Positions 28,719-34,445 of a DNA stretch of 64,000 nt are shown piece by piece. Position numbers and translations under genes: made by a program. The notes under the pieces are model-generated. The model did not search any database, was not told where the DNA came from, and saw only the letters and a list, made by a program, of their open reading frames with translations. The DNA is from JANXMY01 sp965246745 (GTDB taxonomy: Bacteria > Armatimonadota > Armatimonadia > Armatimonadales > Capsulimonadaceae): the NCBI GenBank assembly GCA_965246745.1, contig OZ251980.1:1178001-1242000 (forward strand), in the 5' to 3' direction. Each line of letters starts with the position of its first letter. Positions within the stretch are counted from its first letter, which is position 1.

Positions 28719-28747
28719 ATTATATCATAAACGCCCAGCCCGGTCAA
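28719..28747 (-). promoter_or_regulatory. Promoter of the pilus operon
   Basis: On the minus strand TTGACC (28742-28747) and TATAAT (28719-28724) are 17 bp apart, with TG just upstream of the -10. It lies between the aroE stop and pilB, giving a leader of about 175 nt. It is the best promoter I see on the minus strand between aroE and the pilus terminator. Confidence 0.75.
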
Positions 28748-28779
28748 GAGGTTCCCTTTGCCCCGCTTGCAAGCCGCGC

Positions 28780-29679
28780 TCAGCCGCCGGCGAGCGCCCG
28801 CAAAACCGCCGCTTCCATCGCCGCCGCCGGCATCTCCGAAAGCGGCTGTCCGGTCCACAGCGACAGCGAGACCGCCCCCTGCTCCACCAGCATCCCGACC
28901 CCGTTCATGGCCTCGCACCCCGCCGCGCGGGCCTCGGCCAGCAGCCGCGTTTCCGCCGGCGCATAGATCAAATCACACACAAACGGCCTGGCGCTAAACA
29001 TCCCCGGCGGCAACGCCGGCGTCTGCCCCCCCGTCGCCGCCATCCCCACACTGGTCGTGTTGACCACCAAATCGAACGCTTTTGTTCCCGTCTTTTGCGC
29101 TTGCTCGCCCCACCCCGCCGCAGCGGCGCGTCCGGGATACGCGGCATTGACCGCCGCCGCCAGTTCCTCTGCCCGCGCCCGCGTCCGGTTGGCAATCGTG
29201 CAGACGCTTCCGCGCGACGCCAGCGCAAACGCCAGCGCCCGCGCCGACCCGCCCGCGCCGAGCAGATAGACTTGACGATTCTCGGCGGTCTGCCCGGCTT
29301 TCTCCAGCGCCCGCACAAACCCCGCGCCGTCCGTACTGCAGCCGACCAGCCTGCCATTGTCGTTGCGGATCGTGTTCACCGACCCCACCCGCGCCGCGTC
29401 CTCGTCAATCTCATCCAAAAACGGCCCCACCAATTCTTTCAATGGGACAGTCACATTCACCCCGATCAGCCCCAGCACCCGGATCGCCGCCACCGCCGCG
29501 CCGATATTTTCCGGCGCGACTTCAAACGGCACATACACCCAGTCCAGCCCCAGCGCTGCAATCGCCGCCGCGTGCATCACCGGCGACCGCGAATGCGAGA
29601 CGGGATACCCCCAGACGCCCACGACTTTGGTTGTTCCTGAGATATTTGGCACGGGTAAACTATGCCGCCACCCGGACAT
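28780..29679 (-). CDS. aroE: Shikimate dehydrogenase AroE
   Basis: AroE reduces 3-dehydroshikimate to shikimate with NADPH in aromatic amino acid synthesis. The substrate site is clear: GYPVSHSRSPVMH near the N-terminus, NVTVPLKE with the catalytic Lys, and the DGAGF loop. The NADP-binding Rossmann fold shows LLGAGGSARALAFALA and NRTRARAEELA. About 299 residues is slightly long for the family. The ATG at 29679 overlaps the end of hicB by 20 nt; a GTG at 29652, 7 nt past the hicB stop, would give a more typical N-terminus. It lies downstream of hicAB and upstream of the pilus promoter, and is not functionally tied to either. Confidence 0.93.
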   Translation of the reverse strand: MSGWRHSLPVPNISGTTKVVGVWGYPVSHSRSPVMHAAAIAALGLDWVYVPFEVAPENIGAAVAAIRVLGLIGVNVTVPLKELVGPFLDEIDEDAARVGSVNTIRNDNGRLVGCSTDGAGFVRALEKAGQTAENRQVYLLGAGGSARALAFALASRGSVCTIANRTRARAEELAAAVNAAYPGRAAAAGWGEQAQKTGTKAFDLVVNTTSVGMAATGGQTPALPPGMFSARPFVCDLIYAPAETRLLAEARAAGCEAMNGVGMLVEQGAVSLSLWTGQPLSEMPAAAMEAAVLRALAGG

Positions 29680-29872
29680 ACGCCGATGCGCTCGCCGGTT
29701 CCGGGATCGGATAACCTTCCTCCCTCAGCCCGTCCAAATGGAACTCAATCGCCTCCTGCATATTGCGCTTGACATCTTCCCGCGTTATCCCTGTTGAAAC
29801 GCAGCCGGGCAAATCGGGCGAGTACGCCGAGTACCCGGTGTTCGTTTTCTCAATCACAATCAAATAATTCAT
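29660..29872 (-). CDS. hicB: HicB-like antitoxin
   Basis: This 70-residue protein has the partial RNase H fold of HicB: MNYLIVIEKTNTGYSAYSPD, then LPGCVSTGITREDVKRNMQE and AIEFHLDGLREEGYPIPEP. The family binds and blocks HicA. No C-terminal DNA-binding domain is seen, so autoregulation would need another factor. It overlaps hicA by 4 nt (ATGA), the usual translational coupling of toxin and antitoxin. Confidence 0.9.
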   Translation of the reverse strand: MNYLIVIEKTNTGYSAYSPDLPGCVSTGITREDVKRNMQEAIEFHLDGLREEGYPIPEPASASAYVRVAA

Positions 29873-30057
29873 GGCTTCAATCCCGCTTGCTTCAGAATAC
29901 TGTTCTCGGTTCCAATGGCTAAGTCGTCGCTCGGCTTCCCCGGCACGGTCACAAGGCCGGGCTTCGCGTCGTGCTTGAACTGCCGGTGACTGCCGCGTGT
30001 GCGGGTTAGATACCAGCCGTCCTTTTCAATCAGCACGATGACTTGCTTCACCTTCAT
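29869..30057 (-). CDS. hicA: HicA-like mRNA interferase toxin
   Basis: This 62-residue protein has the small dsRBD-like fold of HicA. It contains GWYLTRTRGSHRQFKHD with the catalytic His in GSH, followed by LVTVPGKPSDDLAIGTENSI and a final LKQAG. HicA toxins cleave mRNA, often at the ribosome. Toxin first, antitoxin second, with a 4-nt overlap is the standard hicAB order. No break is visible, so the pair looks intact. Confidence 0.92.
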   Translation of the reverse strand: MKVKQVIVLIEKDGWYLTRTRGSHRQFKHDAKPGLVTVPGKPSDDLAIGTENSILKQAGLKP

Positions 30058-30121
30058 CGTGACGGGTTCTCCAAAACGCCGACGACTCGATTTATTCCCG
30101 AAATAGAACGAGCATCTCTTC

Positions 30122-30544
30122 CTATTTTTGGTTGCCTTGCTCTTTCTGCCGCTTCATCTTTTGTAGCAGAGACTGACCAGCCGACGGACGCTCAAGCCAT
30201 CTGGCAACAAAGCGTTCAACATCAGCAGGACGCGAACCGGGACCAGCCTCCCATTGAAAAATGGCTACGTCCCATTCGGTATCAATACGCAACCCGCGCT
30301 GTGCTAAGAACTGCAATTTATCCCACGCCTTTTTGTCGTTGCGACGCGGCGACTGGAAGCACCTGCCCATGTTTACCATTGGGCCTTTGCATTCCGGGCA
30401 CGGGTAATCCTTGATCAAATTTTCTTTCACTTCGCGTGGATACAACCGGCGCTTAAGCTGAATGCCAGCCCAGCGGGACGGTTTCCGAAACTGCTTGCAG
30501 CACGCAAAGCACACGAGATGCTCAGAGGCATTGTGTCTTTTCAT
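30122..30544 (-). CDS. Zinc-ribbon-like protein of unknown function (140 aa)
   Basis: I do not recognise a named family. Two Cys pairs are visible, VCFACCKQF near residue 12 and CPECKGPMVNMGRCF near residue 48, about 37 residues apart, which suggests one zinc ribbon. The rest is charged and Trp-rich (KKAWDKLQFLAQRGLRIDTE, RFVARWLERPSAGQ). The IS1-family element is inserted 12 bp before its start codon, and no Shine-Dalgarno remains in that gap. It may have lost its native promoter or be transcribed from the element. Confidence 0.65.
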   Translation of the reverse strand: MKRHNASEHLVCFACCKQFRKPSRWAGIQLKRRLYPREVKENLIKDYPCPECKGPMVNMGRCFQSPRRNDKKAWDKLQFLAQRGLRIDTEWDVAIFQWEAGPGSRPADVERFVARWLERPSAGQSLLQKMKRQKEQGNQK

Positions 30545-30597
30545 ATAGTTTATTTTGGTAGTGGCTCAAAGGGGTCTGCGTGAGGTAAGATGAGCCT

Positions 30598-30861
30598 ATG
30601 CTTACCCCCGCTCCGCGCTGCGCCCACTGTGGCAGCGAAGATCTTCTCAGCAACGGTCATGCCAAAAACGGCAAGCAGCGCTTCCGGTGCAAAGGCTGCC
30701 ACAAATACGGGCGGCTAAACCCCGGCAGCGCTGCTTACGATGAAAAAACCAAAGCCGTCATCCTGGCCGCCTACCACGAGCGCACCTCCATTCGGGGGCT
30801 GAACCGCATCTTTGGCGTCAGCCGCAACACCGTCGCCGCCTGGCTAAAAAAAAGCGAGTGA
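30598..30861 (+). CDS. IS1-family InsA-like protein
   Basis: This 87-residue protein has the InsA zinc finger (CAHCGSEDLLSNGHAKNGKQ, then RCKGCHKYGR) and a helix-turn-helix (TSIRGLNRIFGVSRNTVAAW). InsA binds the IS ends and represses transposition; fused to InsB by frameshifting it forms the transposase. The frame ends just after a run of eight A at 30846-30853, the type of sequence where IS1 changes frame. It lies in the left half of the element and looks intact. Confidence 0.88.
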   Translation: MLTPAPRCAHCGSEDLLSNGHAKNGKQRFRCKGCHKYGRLNPGSAAYDEKTKAVILAAYHERTSIRGLNRIFGVSRNTVAAWLKKSE

Positions 30862-30871
30862 ACTGCCGCTT

Positions 30872-31377
30872 TTGGCAGCGACGCTGCTTCCTGCCCGTCT
30901 TGATGACGTGCTGGAACTCGATGAACTTTGGTCGTTCGTTTTGAGGCGCAAAGACAAGCGCTGGGTGTGGCTGGCGCAGTGCCGAAGAACCCGCCAGATC
31001 GTCGCCTATGTCATCGGCAGCCGGGGCGAAGCCTCCTGCCGCCTCTTATGGGAGCGCGTTCCCACCGCTTACAAAACAGGCGTGCTTTACACCGATACGC
31101 AGTAATGCCGCAGGCATACTTTTGGGCGGCTTACGCTGAGGTCTTGCCACAGGCCCAGCATCGGGCGACGGGCAAGGGCGCGGGCCAGACGTGTCACATC
31201 GAGCGCTTCAACAACATTTTGCGTCAGCGCTTGGCCCGGTTCGTGCGCCGCACGCTCTCGTTCTCGAAGACGGACGAGATGCACGACAACTGCCTGCGCT
31301 TGTTCTTAAACGAGTATAACCGACAGAAAGGCGGCCAACCGACCAAGCATCAACTTAAAAGGTGCAGACTCGTTTGA
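30872..31377 (+). pseudogene. IS1-family InsB transposase, broken by a 20-bp insertion
   Basis: The first frame gives VLELDELWSFVLRRKDKRW through GVLYTDT, the DDE domain with its first Asp, and stops at 31103. A second frame from about 31117 continues it with YFWAAYAEVLPQAQHRATGK, QTCHIERFNNILRQRLARF and LSFSKTDEMHDN. Removing 20 bp (31097-31116) restores one continuous InsB-like protein, reading GVLYTDYFWAAYAEVLP across the join. The extra sequence contains the small palindrome ATGCCGCAGGCAT. The original start was probably reached by frameshifting at the A8 run; a TTG at 30872 is only the first possible codon after the last stop in this frame. Confidence 0.85.
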
Positions 31378-31444
31378 GCCATCACCTTTATTTTTAAGGT
31401 TCGCGAATTGCAGATTGCAGCGGGCGAGGACAATTAAACGGCAG

Positions 31445-31729
31445 CTAGGCCGAACGCCAGTCGCCGCCTGCCATCAGATTGGCGACGGACAAATCTTCAT
31501 CTATCTCCGGCCAGTGCAGGCTGATCCCACCGCCGCCAATCTCGACATTGGCTCTTTGCTCCGGCGCAGCCGCAAAGAGCCTCGGAAACCAAAGGAGGGG
31601 CACAGTGAGTATGCGCCCATCCATAAGAAATACCTGCATTGCCTCGTCCGTGAACTCAACAGCATTGGCAAGGGCAGTCGTCGGCAGATACGAGCGTTTG
31701 AATTTTGACTTAGTCGTTGAAATACTCAT
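31445..31729 (-). CDS. DUF2442-like protein
   Basis: This 94-residue protein resembles DUF2442: ALANAVEFTDEAMQVFLMDG, then GRILTVPLLWFPRL and GISLHWPEIDEDLSVANLM. Members are small, of unknown function, and very often encoded beside DUF4160 proteins, as here. A toxin-antitoxin-like role has been proposed for such pairs, but nothing in the sequence proves it. Its ATG lies inside the DUF4160 gene, overlapping by 20 nt. The IS1 element lies downstream. Confidence 0.8.
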   Translation of the reverse strand: MSISTTKSKFKRSYLPTTALANAVEFTDEAMQVFLMDGRILTVPLLWFPRLFAAAPEQRANVEIGGGGISLHWPEIDEDLSVANLMAGGDWRSA

Positions 31730-31946
31730 CCCATGCCTCCTGGAGTTGTGCTTGATGCTCTTTGCTCAATCGCTCTATTTCGTTAAGCTCCCGCAAGCGA
31801 AATCCATGATTAGTTGCCAGCCGAACGGGGTCAAGCCAGAACTTAGCTTCGCTCTCACCTGCCTTGACATGAACATGAGGCGGCTCACGATTTTCATTGC
31901 TGAAAAAGAAAAACCGATAAGGCCCGATTTGCAAAACAGTCGGCAT
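31710..31946 (-). CDS. DUF4160-like protein
   Basis: The ATG at 31946 (MPTVLQIGPYRFFFFS) is chosen because the family begins this way; an upstream start at 31979 overlaps yqeG. The protein is 78 residues. It has the DUF4160 core NENREPPHVHVKAGESEAKF and the later LRELNEIERLSKEHQAQL helix. The PPHVHV stretch is the conserved hallmark. Function unknown. It starts 7 nt after the yqeG stop and overlaps the DUF2442 gene, so all three are probably cotranscribed. Confidence 0.82.
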   Translation of the reverse strand: MPTVLQIGPYRFFFFSNENREPPHVHVKAGESEAKFWLDPVRLATNHGFRLRELNEIERLSKEHQAQLQEAWDEYFND

Positions 31947-31953
31947 AGCAGCC

Positions 31954-32613
31954 TCACGACCTCCGCCGCGCACGAACAATCAAGAACACGGCCAGCCCAA
32001 TCACAGCGGCGATGAGCCAGACGGAGCGGCGCTTGGCTTCGGGGGTGCGCGGGTCGGGCATGGCATCCAAAGCGGCTTCGACGGCGGCGGCGGCGGGCCA
32101 CTGACCGCGCTCGCGCAGGCGGCGGATGACGCCGTTTTCGACGTAGCGCACAAGCTGGGTCGAGACAAACTCTTCTTTGGAGAGCGGCGGGCGCAAAAGT
32201 ATTGTGTGCAGGCGCAGGCGGTTTCCGGCCAGCACATCGGTAAAGAGCTGGTCGCCGAAGACCGCCGTGTTGTGGATATTGGACCCCATCAGCTTCATCG
32301 CCCGCCGGAAGCCGCCGGTGCGCGGCTTCTGCACCCGGTCCACAAACGGAATGCCCATTGTTTCGGCAAGCTGCTTGAGGCGCTCGGTATGGATGGTGTT
32401 CGACGCGATGCAGATTTTAATACCCGCCACTTCGAGCTTCGCGAGCCATTCCACCACGCCCGGCATGATCTCGTAGTGCTGCCAGGGAACCAGCGTGTTG
32501 TCGAGGTCGGTAATGATCGCCTCAATGCCCTGCGCTTTGAGGGCGTCCGGGTCAAGCTCGTTGATGGTTTCAACCACGCGGCTCGGGGTCAGATTTTGCA
32601 GTGTGTAAAGCAT
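31954..32613 (-). CDS. yqeG: YqeG-family HAD-IIIA phosphatase
   Basis: The ATG at 32613 (MLYTLQNLTPSRVV) is chosen over a long in-frame extension that overlaps mltG. HAD motif I is present as AIITDLDNTLVPW, motif II as KICIASNTIHTERL, the Lys as RVQKPRTGGFRRAM and motif III as NTAVFGDQLFTDVLAGNR. YqeG proteins are cytoplasmic phosphatases of uncertain substrate; related enzymes dephosphorylate phosphatidylglycerol phosphate. Here a C-terminal extension ends in one hydrophobic helix (RSVWLIAAVIGLAVFLIVRA) and RRS, so this one may be membrane-anchored, which is unusual. It follows mltG with a 40-bp gap. Confidence 0.9.
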   Translation of the reverse strand: MLYTLQNLTPSRVVETINELDPDALKAQGIEAIITDLDNTLVPWQHYEIMPGVVEWLAKLEVAGIKICIASNTIHTERLKQLAETMGIPFVDRVQKPRTGGFRRAMKLMGSNIHNTAVFGDQLFTDVLAGNRLRLHTILLRPPLSKEEFVSTQLVRYVENGVIRRLRERGQWPAAAAVEAALDAMPDPRTPEAKRRSVWLIAAVIGLAVFLIVRARRRS

Positions 32614-32653
32614 AAAGTATGGAGCAGAGAAAGCAGAAAAAACAAGCGGCCCG

Positions 32654-33718
32654 TTATGTTCCCGCCCGCACCCGCGCAATGGCGGCGCTTTGTTCGGCCA
32701 AAGTCCGGCTGAAGATGTGATGCCTGCCGTCGGGACCGGCGACGTAAAACAAGAACTCCACCGAGGCCGGATGCAGCGCGGCCTCGATGCTCGGCAGGCC
32801 GGGGCAGGCAATCGGGGTCGGCGGCAGACCCGCGTGCTTGTAAGTGTTGTATGCGGAGTCTACCCGCAAATCCGAATAAAACAAGCGCGATTTATGCTGC
32901 GGCAGCGCATACTGCACGGTGGCGTCGCACTGAAGCCGCATGCCGAGCGCCAGGCGGTTGCGGTACACGGCGGCAATCAAGGGCCGGTCGGAGTCCGTTT
33001 CCGCTTCCCGCTCCACCAGCGACGCCAGGTTGATCGTCTCGGCGAGGCCGCCCGGCGCACGGGCCATCTGCGCTCCGTAGGGGACTATTACCCGCGCATG
33101 GAAACTTTGGAGCATCTGCTCGATAATCTCCCGCGCCGATGCGCCTTTGGGCACGGTATAAGTGTCGGGAAATAAATACCCTTCCAAGCTCGCGTCCGGC
33201 GGCGTCCACCTGTCCCCATGGAACGATTTTCCCTCGGTCGTCGCCAGCGTGAGAAACTCGCTTTCAGAGCACAGCCCCGCATTCCCCAGCCGTCGCGCGA
33301 TCTGCTTCAGCGTGAAGCCTTCGGGCACGGTGATTGTATTGCCCGCCGTTTCCCCGAGCGCCATCAGCGCCGCGATCTGGCGCGGCGGCATCGCAGGCGA
33401 CAGCAGATACCGCCCGGCGTGCATCTCGCCCGACAAATGGTCCAATCGGCTCGCAAACACAAATGCCAGCGGATTTCGGATGAGGTGTTTTTTCGCGAGT
33501 ATCTCCCCAATCTGCCGGGCGCTTTTGCCCGGCGGGATGGAGACCAGCACCGCCGGTGCGTTCGGGTGGCTCGTCACCGGAGCCATCAGCGCGAGTGTTC
33601 CCAGCACCCCGCCGGCGACCGCCAGCGCCGCGACCAGCAGCAGCACCAGGAGCGACGCGCTCCGCCGCACCCGCCGGGGCGCATTCGTAAGACTGGTTTT
33701 CGGACGGGTGTTAGGCAT
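32654..33718 (-). CDS. mltG: Endolytic murein transglycosylase MltG
   Basis: MltG (YceG) is a membrane-anchored enzyme that cuts nascent peptidoglycan strands. The start at 33718 gives MPNTRPKTSLTN, a basic region and one membrane helix (SLLVLLLVAALAVAGGVLGT). A LysM-like part follows (SARQIGEILAKKHLI, VPEGFTLKQIARRL). The catalytic domain shows LEGYLFPDTYTVPKG, the catalytic Glu in INLASLVEREAETDSDRPLI, and the signature YNTYKHAGLPPTPIACPGLP. The motif near the C-terminus, EFLFYVAGPDGRHHIFS, is also typical. In many bacteria mltG follows ruvX, and here only one small gene separates them. Confidence 0.95.
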   Translation of the reverse strand: MPNTRPKTSLTNAPRRVRRSASLLVLLLVAALAVAGGVLGTLALMAPVTSHPNAPAVLVSIPPGKSARQIGEILAKKHLIRNPLAFVFASRLDHLSGEMHAGRYLLSPAMPPRQIAALMALGETAGNTITVPEGFTLKQIARRLGNAGLCSESEFLTLATTEGKSFHGDRWTPPDASLEGYLFPDTYTVPKGASAREIIEQMLQSFHARVIVPYGAQMARAPGGLAETINLASLVEREAETDSDRPLIAAVYRNRLALGMRLQCDATVQYALPQHKSRLFYSDLRVDSAYNTYKHAGLPPTPIACPGLPSIEAALHPASVEFLFYVAGPDGRHHIFSRTLAEQSAAIARVRAGT

Positions 33719-33740
33719 AAAATCTATCGAAAGCGCGGCA

Positions 33741-33980
33741 TCAATACCAGCCAGCGGCATGCGCCGCGTCTGTAAGACGCTTTAAAGCAGCGGCGTCAGG
33801 AATACGCGCTTGTCCACGAGCGGCTTGAAGAGTCCCGTCAGGCCGTCGCCAGATAAAACGAAATCCTGTCTGTGTCGTCGAGTCATCGTAGTGGTAGGTG
33901 CAGCGCTGGAAGCACAGACACCAGTCGCCCTCGCCGATTATGCCATCGGCAACCTGCTCGTGAACTTTTACGTTCGCCAT
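33741..33980 (-). CDS. Conserved-looking small protein of unknown function (79 aa)
   Basis: The ATG at 33980 (MANVKVHEQVADGIIGEG) is preferred; a farther ATG at 33992 overlaps the end of ruvX. The protein has WCLCFQRCTYHYDD, GFRFIWRRPDGTLQAARGQA and a short helical end ALKRLTDAAHAAGW. I do not know a name or function. Three Cys and many aromatic residues suggest a compact beta fold. It sits between ruvX and mltG with gaps of 15 and 22 bp, so it is almost certainly in their operon. Confidence 0.7.
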   Translation of the reverse strand: MANVKVHEQVADGIIGEGDWCLCFQRCTYHYDDSTTQTGFRFIWRRPDGTLQAARGQARIPDAAALKRLTDAAHAAGWY

Positions 33981-33995
33981 TCTCTCTCCCAAAAA

Positions 33996-34445
33996 TCAAG
34001 TTGCCGTCAAACTATCGCGCGGGGCGTTGATTTGGCGGCGGTGCTGCAAGTAGCTTTCTAAGATGAGCGCGGCGGCGGTCTGATCTATTTTCTCGCGGCG
34101 CTTGGCGCGGGAGACGCCCTGGGCGATGAGCAGTTCTTCGGCTTCGACGCTGGATAAGCTCTCGTCCCAAAAGACCAGCGGTAATGAAAGCGTATTCGCC
34201 AGCGCTTTGGCGAATCCCTGCGTCTTCATCGCCTGCGGGCCGACGGAGCCGTCCAGAGACAGCGGGAGGCCGACCACGATCCCTTCGGCTTCCTGCTCGA
34301 CCGCCAGCGCGGCCACGGCGGCCACGTCGCGCTTCAGGCTGCCGACCCGGCGGACCAGGCCGACGGGGAACGCGGCGATTTCCAGCGAGTCGCAGACTGC
34401 GACCCCAATGCGAACATCGCCGATGTCAAGGCCGAGCAGGCGCAT
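33996..34445 (-). CDS. ruvX: Putative pre-16S rRNA nuclease RuvX/YqgF
   Basis: This 149-residue protein has the RNase H-like fold of YqgF, which matures 16S rRNA ends. Visible motifs are MRLLGLDIGDVRIGVAVCDS, EAEGIVVGLPLSLDGSVGPQ, PLVFWDESLSSVEAEELL and KIDQTAAALILESYLQ. The acidic residues in DIGD, DES and the final D of KIDQ are the expected metal ligands. Its start overlaps the end of the upstream membrane-protein gene by 20 nt. It belongs to the alaS-mltG run. Confidence 0.95.
   Translation of the reverse strand: MRLLGLDIGDVRIGVAVCDSLEIAAFPVGLVRRVGSLKRDVAAVAALAVEQEAEGIVVGLPLSLDGSVGPQAMKTQGFAKALANTLSLPLVFWDESLSSVEAEELLIAQGVSRAKRREKIDQTAAALILESYLQHRRQINAPRDSLTAT

Larger units (their letters stand above)
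30557..31386. mobile_element. IS1-family insertion sequence, 830 bp, with 8-bp target duplications
   Basis: The ends are imperfect inverted repeats: GGTAGTGGCTCAAAGGGG followed by TCTGC on the left and, read inwards, GGTGATGGCTCAAACGAG followed by TCTGC on the right. The direct repeat TTTATTTT flanks it at 30549-30556 and 31387-31394; 8-9 bp duplications are usual for IS1. The two frames inside match InsA (zinc finger and HTH) and InsB (DDE-type). The transposase is broken by a short insertion near 31097, so the element is probably immobile by itself. Confidence 0.92.

Noticed and set aside
30598..31377. Treating the whole IS1 transposase as working through programmed frameshifting.
   Set aside because: A slip at the A8 run could join InsA and InsB, but the second break near 31103 is an in-frame stop caused by extra bases and is not a known frameshift type.
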